DNA of 64,000 nucleotides from CAYWFP01 sp964457365 (GTDB taxonomy: Bacteria; Planctomycetota; SZUA-567). The notes under the pieces are model-generated. The model was not told where the DNA came from and searched no databases. It was given only the letters and a program-made list of their open reading frames with translations. Made by a program: the position numbers and the translations under genes. This document shows positions 1 through 7,732 of the stretch, in pieces; positions within the stretch are counted from its first letter, which is position 1; each line of letters opens with the position of its first letter. Where the stretch lies: assembly GCA_964457365.1 (NCBI GenBank), contig CAYWFP010000004.1, forward strand, positions 23,610-87,609, read 5' to 3'.

Positions 1-648
1 CACGTACGGGCCGCCCGGGCCGACGATCTTGTCGACCTTGGGCACGGCCCCGGTGCCGTAGGCGAGCGCGGCGATGCCGTGGGCGCCGCCGACGCGGAAG
101 ACGCCGTCGATGCCCAGGACGTGCGCGGTGGCGAGGATGTGCGGATCCACCGTGCCGTCTTTGCGCGGGGGCGTAACGGCATAGATCTCCTCGACGCCGG
201 CGATCTGCGCGGGGATGACGTTCATCAGCATGGTGCTGAACAACGGCGCGGTACCGCCGGGGACGTAGACGCCGACGCGCTTGATCGGCAGCACGCGCTT
301 GCTGAGGCGGACGTTGTCGCCGTCGTCGTGGACATAGCCGGCGCGCCGCTGGTACTCGTGAAAGCGGCGGATATTAACGCGCGCGAGGGCCATGGCGGTG
401 AGAAAGTCCTCGCTCACCTCGTCCTGCGCGGCCTGCAGTTCCGCCTCGTCGACGCGGAGCGTCTGCGGGGTCAACGCCACCCCGTCGATCTCGCGGGTCA
501 AGGCCACCAGGCCCGCGTCGCCCTCCTGCCGCACGCGCTCCAAAATCGTCTCGACGCGCGGACGAACCTCCTTGTCCTGCGCGACGGCGCGGTCACGGAT
601 AGCGACGAAGCGCTCGTGATCGGGCGCGTATTCGAAGATATCGATCAT
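1..648 (-). CDS. hisD: Histidinol dehydrogenase, N-terminal half (cut by window edge)
   Basis: Histidinol dehydrogenase makes the last two NAD-dependent oxidations of histidine synthesis (histidinol to histidine) in the cytoplasm. The 216 visible residues start at ATG 646-648 and run off the window in frame. Recognisable family blocks include RVGVYVPGGTAPLFSTMLMN, GVEEIYAVTPP, the GGAHGIAALAYGT segment and VPKVDKIVGPGGPYV. The family is usually about 430 residues, so about half is present. The catalytic and zinc-binding residues of the C-terminal half lie outside. It begins 22 bp after the LOG-family stop on the same strand. No other his gene is visible here. Confidence 0.93.
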   Translation of the reverse strand, partial: MIDIFEYAPDHERFVAIRDRAVAQDKEVRPRVETILERVRQEGDAGLVALTREIDGVALTPQTLRVDEAELQAAQDEVSEDFLTAMALARVNIRRFHEYQRRAGYVHDDGDNVRLSKRVLPIKRVGVYVPGGTAPLFSTMLMNVIPAQIAGVEEIYAVTPPRKDGTVDPHILATAHVLGIDGVFRVGGAHGIAALAYGTGAVPKVDKIVGPGGPYV

Positions 649-670
649 CTCGTCCCGCCTGCAATGGGCT

Positions 671-1198
671 TCACGATTCCGCCGCCAGCGCCGCGGCTTC
701 CTCGGGCGTATCGACGTAGAACGCGGTCTTCCGCACCGCTTCCTTCAATTCCGTATACCGTTCAAGTCCTTCGAGCGCAAGGCGGAGATTCTCGCCGACG
801 ACGATGACGCGGCGCTCGTCGCCCATGTAGACGAGGTTCAACGCCAGCATCAGCTCCGCCAGCGTCCCCACCCCGCCGTCGAGGACGATGAACGCCTCGG
901 CCTCGCGCATCAGCCGCGTGATACGCTCGGGCAGATCGCGCGTGCGGATCTCCTCGTCGAGATAAGGATTCGGCGTGCGGTCGCCGAAAGCGTCGGTGGT
1001 TACCCCCAGGACCGCGCCGCCGGCCTCCCTGGCGCCGCGGCTGGCCGCCTCCATCACGCCCATGTAGCCCCCGGTGACGACGCGGCAGCCGCGCTCGGCG
1101 AGCGCTTTGCCGCAGCGGTGGGCGAACGCCGCGCGCGGCGAGTCCCGGGTGATGCCGGAACTGCCGAAGACGGCGACGGTCTTGCGCCACGCGGCCAT
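671..1198 (-). CDS. LOG-family (TIGR00725/TIGR00730-like) nucleotide-binding protein
   Basis: A 175-residue Rossmann-type protein of the LOG / lysine-decarboxylase-like superfamily. Members hydrolyse nucleoside 5'-monophosphates (cytokinin riboside phosphohydrolases) or bind nucleotides. Visible motifs are the N-terminal VAVFGSSGI, GYMGVMEAASRGA, and LDGGVGTLAELMLAL, a variant of the PGGxGTxxE signature in which P is replaced by D. The ATG at 1198 was chosen because an AGGAG lies 7-8 bp upstream and the residues after it begin the conserved core; an upstream in-frame extension has no such support. A sigma70-like promoter (1227-1254) sits just upstream. Substrate cannot be told from sequence; the changed P suggests the TIGR00725-like branch rather than plain LOG. 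Confidence 0.82.
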   Translation of the reverse strand: MAAWRKTVAVFGSSGITRDSPRAAFAHRCGKALAERGCRVVTGGYMGVMEAASRGAREAGGAVLGVTTDAFGDRTPNPYLDEEIRTRDLPERITRLMREAEAFIVLDGGVGTLAELMLALNLVYMGDERRVIVVGENLRLALEGLERYTELKEAVRKTAFYVDTPEEAAALAAES

Positions 1199-1226
1199 GG
1201 AGAACTCCTGCGAAAACACCACTCGG

Positions 1227-1254
1227 ATTGTAGTCAAAGCGCTCGGAGAAGCAA
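1227..1254 (-). promoter_or_regulatory. Sigma70-like promoter for the LOG-family gene
   Basis: Read on the minus strand: TTGCTT, a 16-bp spacer, then TACAAT, with an expected transcription start about 20 nt before the ATG at 1198. Inferred from consensus only. Confidence 0.5.
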
Positions 1255-1262
1255 GAAGGGGG

Positions 1263-2381
1263 CTATTGCACTTCCGGCAGATCGGAGAAGTCCTCGTGAT
1301 AAAAGCGGGCCAGGAACGGCGGGCTGGCCTCCCGGTAGAGCATGCCGCCGACACGATCGGCGACGCGGATGGCGAGTCGCTCGTGGAAACAGACCACGCC
1401 GTCAATGGTGTCGATGGCGCCGGTGGTGGCGTAGTTGATGCAGCCGCACCAGTTCATGCACCGTTTCTTCAACGCGCAGGCGACGCACTCGGCGTTGACG
1501 TTGCCGCGGCGCTGCAGCAGGGCTTGGCGCTTGCCTTCGTCGAAGCCGGCGAAGACATCGCCGATGCGGACGGCCGTATCGTCGTCCTCGCCGACGAGAC
1601 GCTCGCACGGATAAAGGTTGCCCGAGGGCGCCACCGCCACCTCGCGCTCGCCGAAGCCGCACTTGTCGCAATGCTCGTAGCCTCCCTTGAGGCGGGTGAT
1701 GATCTTGCCGTCGATGAAGTTGATCCAGACCGGCTTTCCGGCGCGGTAGCGCTCGAGGTAGAAATCGCCGATCGCCTCGAACTCGCACGCCCAGAGATTC
1801 AGCGTCTCGTCCGGCCAGTCGGTGTAGAAATTCGGGTTGATACCGACGCGGCGTACGCACTTCTCCTCGCAGAGGAAACGGACGCTCTCGGCCAGGTGTC
1901 GCACGTTCGCCGGGTCCGGCACGACGATGACCTCCAGGTCCGGGAAGACCGGCAAGGCCAGGTCCAGCCCGCGCATGCATTGATCGAACGACGATTCGCC
2001 GCCGCGCAGGGGACGCGTGAGGTCGTGCATGGCCTTGTCGCCGTCGATGGAGAGGGCGAGATAGAAATCGTGCCCCTTCAGCCACGCGAGACGCTCCGCG
2101 CTCAGCAGCGTCGCGTTGGTGGTGACCGTCTTCTTCAGCGTGACGCCGTTCTTCACCGCCACGTCTTCGGCATATCCGGTCGCGCGTCGGAGCAGATCCC
2201 ATTCCAAGAGCGGCTCGCCGCCGAAGAACCCCAGTTGCGCCTCTTTCGCGCCGAAGGAGAAGGCGAAGTCGACGCCGCGCCGGGCCACGTCCCACGACAT
2301 GACGCGCTTGCTTTTGCCGCCGGCGTAGCAGTAGACGCAGTCGAGGTTGCAATCGTGGGTCAGCGAGAGCGTGAAATTCAT
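1263..2381 (-). CDS. Radical SAM/SPASM enzyme, putative peptide maturase
   Basis: A 372-residue radical S-adenosylmethionine enzyme. The cluster motif C11-x3-C15-x2-C18 (CNLDCVYC) is followed by GGEP at 54-57, the SAM-binding motif. The C-terminal SPASM domain is complete: C238, C241, C259 (CxnGx4C pattern), then C299-x2-C302-x5-C308-x3-C312, C314, and a last C331. This arrangement normally holds two auxiliary [4Fe-4S] clusters and is typical of enzymes that modify ribosomally made peptides, or of sulfatase-maturating enzymes. Its ATG overlaps the stop of the preceding small gene (TGATG), so the two are translationally coupled. No sulfatase is nearby, and the three adjacent small proteins are the obvious candidate substrates. 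The reaction is unknown. Confidence 0.9.
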   Translation of the reverse strand: MNFTLSLTHDCNLDCVYCYAGGKSKRVMSWDVARRGVDFAFSFGAKEAQLGFFGGEPLLEWDLLRRATGYAEDVAVKNGVTLKKTVTTNATLLSAERLAWLKGHDFYLALSIDGDKAMHDLTRPLRGGESSFDQCMRGLDLALPVFPDLEVIVVPDPANVRHLAESVRFLCEEKCVRRVGINPNFYTDWPDETLNLWACEFEAIGDFYLERYRAGKPVWINFIDGKIITRLKGGYEHCDKCGFGEREVAVAPSGNLYPCERLVGEDDDTAVRIGDVFAGFDEGKRQALLQRRGNVNAECVACALKKRCMNWCGCINYATTGAIDTIDGVVCFHERLAIRVADRVGGMLYREASPPFLARFYHEDFSDLPEVQ

Positions 2382-2644
2382 CAGCGATTCCCGTCGGGCG
2401 GCGGCGCGGGAGGCGTTGGCGGCATCGGCCTTGGCATGAAGCCGAACAGAACCGGGGGCGGCGGATTTCTCAGCACTTCATACCAATCGTACAGCGCCTT
2501 GCCGCCGAAAGCCGCGCCAGTGAGCACCAGCAGCGACCCGACCACGACGGCGATCTTGATCTTCATGCACCTGCGCGCGCGGCGGTACTCGCCGTACGCG
2601 GGATACGCGGGCTCCTTCGGGATATCGATCCGGTTGAGTTCCAT
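2381..2644 (-). CDS. Small single-span membrane protein, PAYPAY paralogue 2; candidate substrate of the radical SAM enzyme
   Basis: Unrecognised 87-residue protein. It has a hydrophilic N-terminus with PAYPAY at about 12-17, then Y and RRC (Cys at 26), one transmembrane segment (about 30-48, KIAVVVGSLLVLTGAAFGGK), an aromatic stretch (YDWYEV) and a proline-rich tail. It aligns without gaps over the central 45 residues with the product of 2722-2976: PAYPAY, Y, RRC, GSLL, L, GAA, G, K and L are shared. The ATG at 2644 has AAAGGG upstream. Its TGA overlaps the radical SAM ATG. A secretion or maturation substrate, or an accessory anchor, are all possible; function is unknown. Confidence 0.75.
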   Translation of the reverse strand: MELNRIDIPKEPAYPAYGEYRRARRCMKIKIAVVVGSLLVLTGAAFGGKALYDWYEVLRNPPPPVLFGFMPRPMPPTPPAPPPDGNR

Positions 2645-2721
2645 TGCCGCCCTTTCGTGACGCTCCCGCGCCTGCAGGCAGGATACTCCAATCCGGACGA
2701 ATCGGCAACCTGTTGGGGGAG

Positions 2722-2976
2722 TTACCGCGATCCCGGACGATTGCGCGGCATCGTCGGCGCCGCCGGCCTGCCGGGCTTACGGGCGGGGCGCTTGATCTCT
2801 TTCAATTCCTGGTAATACGCGTGCAGCTTCTTCGCGCCGCCGGCGGCGCCGCTCAGAAACAGCAGCGAGCCGAGCGCGACGCCGATATGCATCAGCCGGC
2901 ACCTGCGGTTTAACCCGTACCGCGCGTATGCCGGGTACGCCGGAACCTCTTCTTGATCCTTCGGTCGCAGTGTCAT
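2722..2976 (-). CDS. Small single-span membrane protein, PAYPAY paralogue 1; candidate substrate of the radical SAM enzyme
   Basis: Unrecognised 84-residue protein and a clear paralogue of the 87-residue neighbour. It shows PAYPAY at about 12-17, ARY, NRRC (Cys about 26), a transmembrane helix (about 30-48, containing GVALGSLLFLSGAAGG), then a Lys/Arg- and Pro-rich tail. I chose ATG 2976 because it follows the stop of the preceding small gene by 2 bp, as in a coupled operon, and because the paralogue begins at the same distance from PAYPAY; a longer frame reading upstream lacks similarity. The conserved Cys just before the membrane span and the Tyr/Pro repeats are plausible modification sites. 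No family recognised. Confidence 0.72.
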   Translation of the reverse strand: MTLRPKDQEEVPAYPAYARYGLNRRCRLMHIGVALGSLLFLSGAAGGAKKLHAYYQELKEIKRPARKPGRPAAPTMPRNRPGSR

Positions 2977-2978
2977 GG

Positions 2979-3167
2979 TCAGGCCGCCGTGCAGGTCTCG
3001 GGCGCGGGCGGCACGTAGTCGGGCTCGTTGAGCCGACGGGCCAGCATCCACGCGCCAGGACCTTCGACGCCGACAATGCCGAGCGCGCTGACGGTGAAAC
3101 GCAGGTTCCGTCGCAGCCAGCGGCGCTGTTTCTCGTACTCGGTGACGGGCAAGGCTTTCGCATGCAT
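2979..3167 (-). CDS. Very small membrane protein heading the radical SAM cluster
   Basis: A 62-residue unrecognised protein. The ATG at 3167 is preceded by AGGAG at 8-bp spacing. The N-terminus is basic (YEKQRRWLRRNLR), followed by one hydrophobic stretch (about 25-42) rich in Gly and Val, then a C-terminus with PDYVPP and a Cys near the end. It resembles the two PAYPAY proteins in layout (Tyr, a basic stretch including RR, one membrane helix, Pro-rich tail) but not clearly in sequence. It is the first gene of a tight four-gene minus-strand series ending with the radical SAM gene. Function unknown; a third precursor or an assembly partner are possibilities. Confidence 0.6.
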   Translation of the reverse strand: MHAKALPVTEYEKQRRWLRRNLRFTVSALGIVGVEGPGAWMLARRLNEPDYVPPAPETCTAA

Positions 3168-3315
3168 CGTTCCGACTCCTGTTTTCGCTTTTTCAATCGC
3201 TCCTAACGGGAACATGCGCACAAGGGGCGAAAGGTTACTGAGCGCCAGTGTTTCGCCCTTCACCCTCTAGGACGCGGATTCCGGCCTGTCGGGGGCAAAA
3301 AAACGAAAATTTATC

Positions 3316-3344
3316 TTGTGGCCTCAACTTTCTCCGAATATACT
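3316..3344 (+). promoter_or_regulatory. Sigma70-like promoter for the proline-rich secreted protein gene
   Basis: TTGTGG, 17-bp spacer, TATACT. The predicted start falls near 3351, giving a leader of about 76 nt that carries the repeat/hairpin element at 3349-3404. Consensus-based. Confidence 0.5.
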
Positions 3345-3348
3345 TCAA

Positions 3349-3404
3349 GCTCCCCCACCACGGTAGGCAACAAAGCATTACAGGCTCCCCCACCCTTGTA
3401 ATGC
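3349..3404 (+). other. Leader element: direct repeat GCTCCCCCACC plus 8-bp hairpin
   Basis: Seen directly: GCTCCCCCACC occurs at 3349-3359 and again at 3384-3394. The second copy sits in the loop of an inverted repeat GCATTACA (3375-3382) / TGTAATGC (3397-3404). The element lies in the predicted 5' leader of the gene at 3427, which lacks an obvious Shine-Dalgarno sequence. Role unknown. Confidence 0.4.
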
Positions 3405-3426
3405 ACGGTACACCGAGACGATTCGC

Positions 3427-5154
3427 ATGCTGCGACGTAGCCTCATTCTCTATGCCTGGCTGCTGGCGATGCTACTGCTCTGTCAGAGAGCACCGGCCCG
3501 GGAACGGCGCGAACGCTTCTCGCGCACTCGTCACCGCGCGGCGGTGCTGGTGCTTCTTGGGCACAACACCGTCCCCGGCATGCCCGAAACCTTCGCCGGC
3601 CGGGCCGCGCGGCTCAAGGCGCTGGGCCGGAGCTTCATCCAGGAAGGCGGCTATCACCACACCGCCGCGCTGGCGATCCTCGGCATCGAGAACATGGAAC
3701 TCGAGCGCGCGGCCCAGGCGTTCCGTTATCTGGAACGCCGGCGCTACGGCCAGAAAGCGGACGCGATGCCGTCGGCGGCGCCACGGACACGCCCCGGCGC
3801 GCTGCAACTGGTCTGCGTCGCCACGGTGGCGTATACGCGCACCGGTGCCGACGGCTGCCGCGCGGCCCGGCACTTGGCGGCGATGGTCGACGGCGATCCG
3901 CAGATGGCCGCGGTAGCCACGGCCGCGCACGCCATGCTCGGCGAAGCGATCGCGGGCGAGACGGACAAGCGCGCGCTCATCACCGCCGGGGCCGCGAGCC
4001 TGGAAGACGAAAACCTGCGGCGGCATCTCTGGAGTATCCGCGTACGCGAATGGGACGAGATGGTCTCGGAGGATACCGCGCTCGGCCGGCTGCTCCGGCC
4101 GCTTCATATCTGGCACCGCGCAGCCGACTTCGAGCAGGCGATGAAGCAGATGCGGCGCCTGCGATATATTCAGAGCCGGCATTTCCTCGCCGTGCTGTCG
4201 GCGGCATGGTACGACCTGCCGAACCTGCCCGAACCGCTGGTGCACGAAGCGATGCGCGATCCGACGGTGCCGGAGCTGGCCGCGCGCCTGTACGACCTTG
4301 CGCGCGACGGCGTGCTCGTCGCCGTGCCGGAGGCCATGCCGAAACGGATCCTGCCGCAAGAGCCTCTTGCCCGTCAATCTGCCGAAACAACTCCTTACGT
4401 CGATACGGAGCCGACGGTAGCCGCCGCGCAAGCGCTGCGGGACTTCGAGAAACACCCGCTACTCGAGGAAGAAACGCCCCTGCCCCCACCGGCACCGGCA
4501 GCGCCGACGACACCGGTCGCACCCGCACCGCCATCGGCACCGAGTGAGCCGGCGCAACCGCCGGAACTGTTTACCGACCTGGCCGCAACCAAGCCGACTG
4601 CGCCGACGACACCGAACGAAACGGTAACGAATACCGCCGGAGAGCCCTCTTCGGAATCCGCGACAGACAATACCGGCAGCCTCCGAATGAAAACAGCCAA
4701 CCGCTATTGGCAGGGACGCATCCGCTCCGGGCGCGAATCGCGACTGCCGGCGTTGCCGCGCCTGCCTCAGCTTCCGAAGCTGCCGGATGCGGCGCGCACG
4801 CCACAACAGGCGATTGTCGAGGAAGAGCGGATCGAGCCGAAGAATCCGGTCTGGAACGAGGAACTGCAGGCGGCGGAAAAGCAACCGCTGTTGAAGAACC
4901 CGGAGAAGGAGTACCGCCCCGCCTGGATGAAGACCGCCGCGCGCAACCCCGAGAACGGCGCCGCCGGCCAGACTCCAGGGCAGCGTTGGCGCGACGAAAA
5001 AAACCGACTCGGCAAAGAGCCCGAGATACTCGAGGCCATCCCCGCGCTTGACGAACCGCCCGCCATCGGAGAGAGTGAGCCCCGGACGCGCGCGGAGAAC
5101 GCGGCGTCGGGACCGGCGGCGCTGCCGGAGATCGCGCCGGTCGAGGACCTCTAG
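3427..5154 (+). CDS. Hypothetical secreted proline-rich protein
   Basis: Unrecognised 575-residue protein. It starts with a signal-like hydrophobic stretch (about 5-22) ending at RAPARE, so it is probably exported. Residues 30-300 are alpha-helical, with repeated Ala-rich helices suggesting a TPR/HEAT-like solenoid. From about 330 the chain becomes low-complexity, rich in Pro, Ala and Thr (PPPAPAAPTTPVAPAPP), then a run of LPxLP steps (LPALPRLPQLPKLP), and an acidic C-terminus. Such tails often serve as flexible linkers in the periplasm. It is followed 21 bp later by the VTT-domain gene. No enzymatic motif seen. Confidence 0.7.
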   Translation: MLRRSLILYAWLLAMLLLCQRAPARERRERFSRTRHRAAVLVLLGHNTVPGMPETFAGRAARLKALGRSFIQEGGYHHTAALAILGIENMELERAAQAFRYLERRRYGQKADAMPSAAPRTRPGALQLVCVATVAYTRTGADGCRAARHLAAMVDGDPQMAAVATAAHAMLGEAIAGETDKRALITAGAASLEDENLRRHLWSIRVREWDEMVSEDTALGRLLRPLHIWHRAADFEQAMKQMRRLRYIQSRHFLAVLSAAWYDLPNLPEPLVHEAMRDPTVPELAARLYDLARDGVLVAVPEAMPKRILPQEPLARQSAETTPYVDTEPTVAAAQALRDFEKHPLLEEETPLPPPAPAAPTTPVAPAPPSAPSEPAQPPELFTDLAATKPTAPTTPNETVTNTAGEPSSESATDNTGSLRMKTANRYWQGRIRSGRESRLPALPRLPQLPKLPDAARTPQQAIVEEERIEPKNPVWNEELQAAEKQPLLKNPEKEYRPAWMKTAARNPENGAAGQTPGQRWRDEKNRLGKEPEILEAIPALDEPPAIGESEPRTRAENAASGPAALPEIAPVEDL

Positions 5155-5175
5155 CCCCTCCGCACGGACTTCCGC

Positions 5176-5829
5176 ATGAAACGGCTCTGCCTGATCGCAC
5201 TGGGGCTGCTGGCCCTCTTTTCGGCCATGTACGTCCTGGCCGAACAATGCGGCTACCTCGACGAGGAATCCGCCCGCACATGGCTGCTGGCGCTCGGCCA
5301 GAACCGTCCGCTGGGGGCGCTGGTCGTTATCGGGCTGCTGGTGGTGGATCTGGCCCTGCCGGTGCCGTCCTCGGTGGTGATGCTCGCGGCGGGACACCTG
5401 CTGGGATTCGCCCTCGGCGCGGCGGCCGCGTTCACCGGCTCGATGCTGGCGGCGCTGATCGGCTTCTACGCCTGTCGCCTCGGCGGCCAGGCGTGGTTCC
5501 GGCGCCTCTCCGGCGCCGAGGAGGCCGGCCATGTCGCCCGCTGGTTCCGCGACTGGGGCGTGCTGGCGATCATTCTCAGCCGCCCGATCCCGATGCTCAC
5601 CGAGATTCTCTCGTGCCTGGCGGGCCTGAGCGACTTGCGTGTACGGACGTTCGTGCTGGCCAACATCCTCGGCCACCTGCCGCTCAGTCTGGTCTATGCC
5701 TGGGCCGGCGCGCGCAGCCGCGAACACGCGCCCTGGGTCACCGTCTGGGTGGCGCTGATTATTCCAGCGCTGGGCTGGCTGGTGGCGCGCCGCGTCAAAA
5801 GCGATCCGCGGGAGGCGGTCGATGGCTGA
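5176..5829 (+). CDS. VTT-domain (DedA/TVP38/TMEM64-like) membrane protein
   Basis: A 217-residue integral membrane protein of the SNARE-associated / VTT superfamily, whose members act in lipid scrambling or flipping and envelope homeostasis. Visible features: an N-terminal membrane segment, a second hydrophobic block with LPVPSSVVMLAAGHLLGFALG (re-entrant-type), FTGSMLAALIGFYACRLGG, and the typical LSRPIPMLTEILSCLAGLS block before the last helices. The stop overlaps the start of rsmJ by 8 bp. The exact substrate cannot be predicted. Confidence 0.8.
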   Translation: MKRLCLIALGLLALFSAMYVLAEQCGYLDEESARTWLLALGQNRPLGALVVIGLLVVDLALPVPSSVVMLAAGHLLGFALGAAAAFTGSMLAALIGFYACRLGGQAWFRRLSGAEEAGHVARWFRDWGVLAIILSRPIPMLTEILSCLAGLSDLRVRTFVLANILGHLPLSLVYAWAGARSREHAPWVTVWVALIIPALGWLVARRVKSDPREAVDG

Positions 5830-6586
5830 GACGGTGCCGTTGCGGGCGGAAACGAAGGAGTTGCATGAAGAAGCGCGAACCCTGGCCGAACGATGGTCGC
5901 TGCCGTCGGCAGAGGACAAGCCCGCCGGAACGCTGGAGTTGGTGTTGACGCCGAAAGGGCTGGAACTGCGCGGGCAGGAGCAGATGCGCCCGGCGACCTT
6001 GCGCGCGGATTTCCTGGGCGGTCGGACGGGCTTTCGCCTGCATCAGGCCGCGAGCACCCGCCAGCCGCTGCTGCAGGCAATCGGCTTCAAACGCATGCCC
6101 TACACCGTCGTCGACGCGACCGCGGGCCTCGGCGGCGACGCGTTGCTGATGGCGCACGCGGGCTGCACGGTCACCGCCCTGGAGCGTTCGGCCGCGGTCG
6201 CCGCGCTGCTGGACGACGCGTTGGCGCGCGCGCGCAAGGCTCCCGAGCCGGTGGCGTTCCTGGAGCAGCGGATCGAACTGATCCATGCCGACGCGCTGTG
6301 GTATCTGCGCGAACTGCCCGAGTCCGACCGGCCCGAGGCGGTCTACCTCGACCCGATGTTTCCCGCGCGGCGCAAATCCGCGCTGGTCAAGAAGGAGATG
6401 CGCCTGCTGCAGCAGGTCGTCGGCGAGGATCCCGACGCCAACCAGTTGCTGTTCATGGCCCGCCGGCGCGCGCGCCAGCGCGTGGTCGTCAAGCGCCCGC
6501 GCCATGCGCCGCCGCTGGCGGAAAGTCCCGATCGTTCGCTCAGCGGACGTAGCGTCCGCTTCGATATCTACCTGCCGGCGAAATAA
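5822..6586 (+). CDS. rsmJ: 16S rRNA (guanine-N2) methyltransferase RsmJ
   Basis: A 254-residue SAM-dependent methyltransferase matching RsmJ, which methylates G1516 of 16S rRNA. Diagnostic blocks: FRxHQAASTRQPLLQAIG, the motif I region VVDATAGLGGDALLMA, ALERS, and the family signature DPMFPARRKSALVKKEMRLL followed by VVVKRPRHAPPL and SGRSVRFDIYL at the end. The start ATG lies within the end of the upstream VTT gene (8-bp overlap). RsmJ is best known from Gammaproteobacteria, so its presence in a genome that otherwise looks PVC-like is notable. Confidence 0.93.
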   Translation: MAETVPLRAETKELHEEARTLAERWSLPSAEDKPAGTLELVLTPKGLELRGQEQMRPATLRADFLGGRTGFRLHQAASTRQPLLQAIGFKRMPYTVVDATAGLGGDALLMAHAGCTVTALERSAAVAALLDDALARARKAPEPVAFLEQRIELIHADALWYLRELPESDRPEAVYLDPMFPARRKSALVKKEMRLLQQVVGEDPDANQLLFMARRRARQRVVVKRPRHAPPLAESPDRSLSGRSVRFDIYLPAK

Positions 6587-6615
6587 CCGCGCGATTCCGC
6601 GTATTCGAGGAGAGC

Positions 6616-7731
6616 ATGACCGACCCCGCATTCGTTTGGATCGACACGCCTCGCGCCTTGCGCGAAGCCTGCGCACGGTGGCGCGACTTGCCGGCGCTGG
6701 CGCTGGATACGGAATTCCTGCGCGAGCGCTCGTTCTACCCGGTGCTGGGCCTGATCCAGGTCCACGACGGGGAACGGGCGTACCTCGTCGATCCGCTGGC
6801 GCCGGATATGCTCGACCCGCTGCTGGCGCTGCTCGCCGATACGCGCATCGAGAAGACGCTGCACGCCTGCAGCGAAGACCTGGAGGCGTTTCACCATCGC
6901 CTGGGCGTCATGCCCGCACCGGTCTTCGATACGCAGCTCGCCGCCGCCTTCGCCGGGATCGGGCTCTCGCCGAGTTACCAGGCGCTGGTCGCCGAACTCC
7001 ACGGCGAGGAGGTGCCCAAGGGACAGACGCGGACGAACTGGCTCAAGCGCCCCCTGAGCGAGGCGCAACTGACCTATGCCGCGCTCGACGTAGCGCACCT
7101 TCTGCCGATGCGCGCGATACTGACCGAAAGGCTTGCGGAGGGCCCGAAGCTGGCGTGGCTGCGCGAGGAGTGCGAAGAGCTCTGCGATCCGGCACGCTTT
7201 ACGACGGATCCGGGGGACGCCTACAAGCGGATCAAGGGCGCGCATCGCCTGCCGCCGCGGAACTGGACGGCGCTCAAAGCGCTGGCGGCGTGGCGCGAAC
7301 GCGAAGCGAAACGGCGCGACCTGGCACGTCGTTTCGTGCTGCCGGACAACGCGCTCCTGGCGCTGGCGCGCCGGTTGCCGAAGACGCGCAAGGAATTGCA
7401 GAATGCGGACGAACTGTCGCCTGACGCGGTCCGCCGCCACGGCAAGGCGCTGCTGGATGCGCTGGCGCCGGTTCAACGGCTGAAGGATTCCGCGTGCGAT
7501 ATGCCGCCGCGACCATCCAGGCGCGCGGCCGACCACAAGAAACGGGTGGAAATGGCGCGCGGGGTCGTCGCCGAAGTGGCCGCACGACACGACATCCCGC
7601 CGGAATTGCTCGCCAACAGGAAAACGGTGGAGTCGTGGCTGATCGACTACGAGAAGACCGGAGTCTGGCCGCCGGCGTTGCCGGGCTGGCGCGGCGAGAT
7701 CCTGCGCGAACCGCTGGCGGCATTGGCGTGA
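6616..7731 (+). CDS. rnd: Ribonuclease D
   Basis: A 371-residue 3'-5' exoribonuclease that trims tRNA and other small RNA ends. The DEDD exonuclease domain (about 1-195) shows LALDTEFLRERSF (motif I), LHACSEDLEAF (motif II) and TYAALDVAHLLPM (motif III with Tyr). It is followed by an HRDC-type region (KGAHRLPPRNWTALKALAAWREREA, about 210-290) and a second helical C-terminal domain. Length matches the family. AGGAGAG precedes the ATG. Its stop is 1 bp from the convergent DUF445 gene stop. Confidence 0.94.
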   Translation: MTDPAFVWIDTPRALREACARWRDLPALALDTEFLRERSFYPVLGLIQVHDGERAYLVDPLAPDMLDPLLALLADTRIEKTLHACSEDLEAFHHRLGVMPAPVFDTQLAAAFAGIGLSPSYQALVAELHGEEVPKGQTRTNWLKRPLSEAQLTYAALDVAHLLPMRAILTERLAEGPKLAWLREECEELCDPARFTTDPGDAYKRIKGAHRLPPRNWTALKALAAWREREAKRRDLARRFVLPDNALLALARRLPKTRKELQNADELSPDAVRRHGKALLDALAPVQRLKDSACDMPPRPSRRAADHKKRVEMARGVVAEVAARHDIPPELLANRKTVESWLIDYEKTGVWPPALPGWRGEILREPLAALA

Positions 7732-7732
7732 A

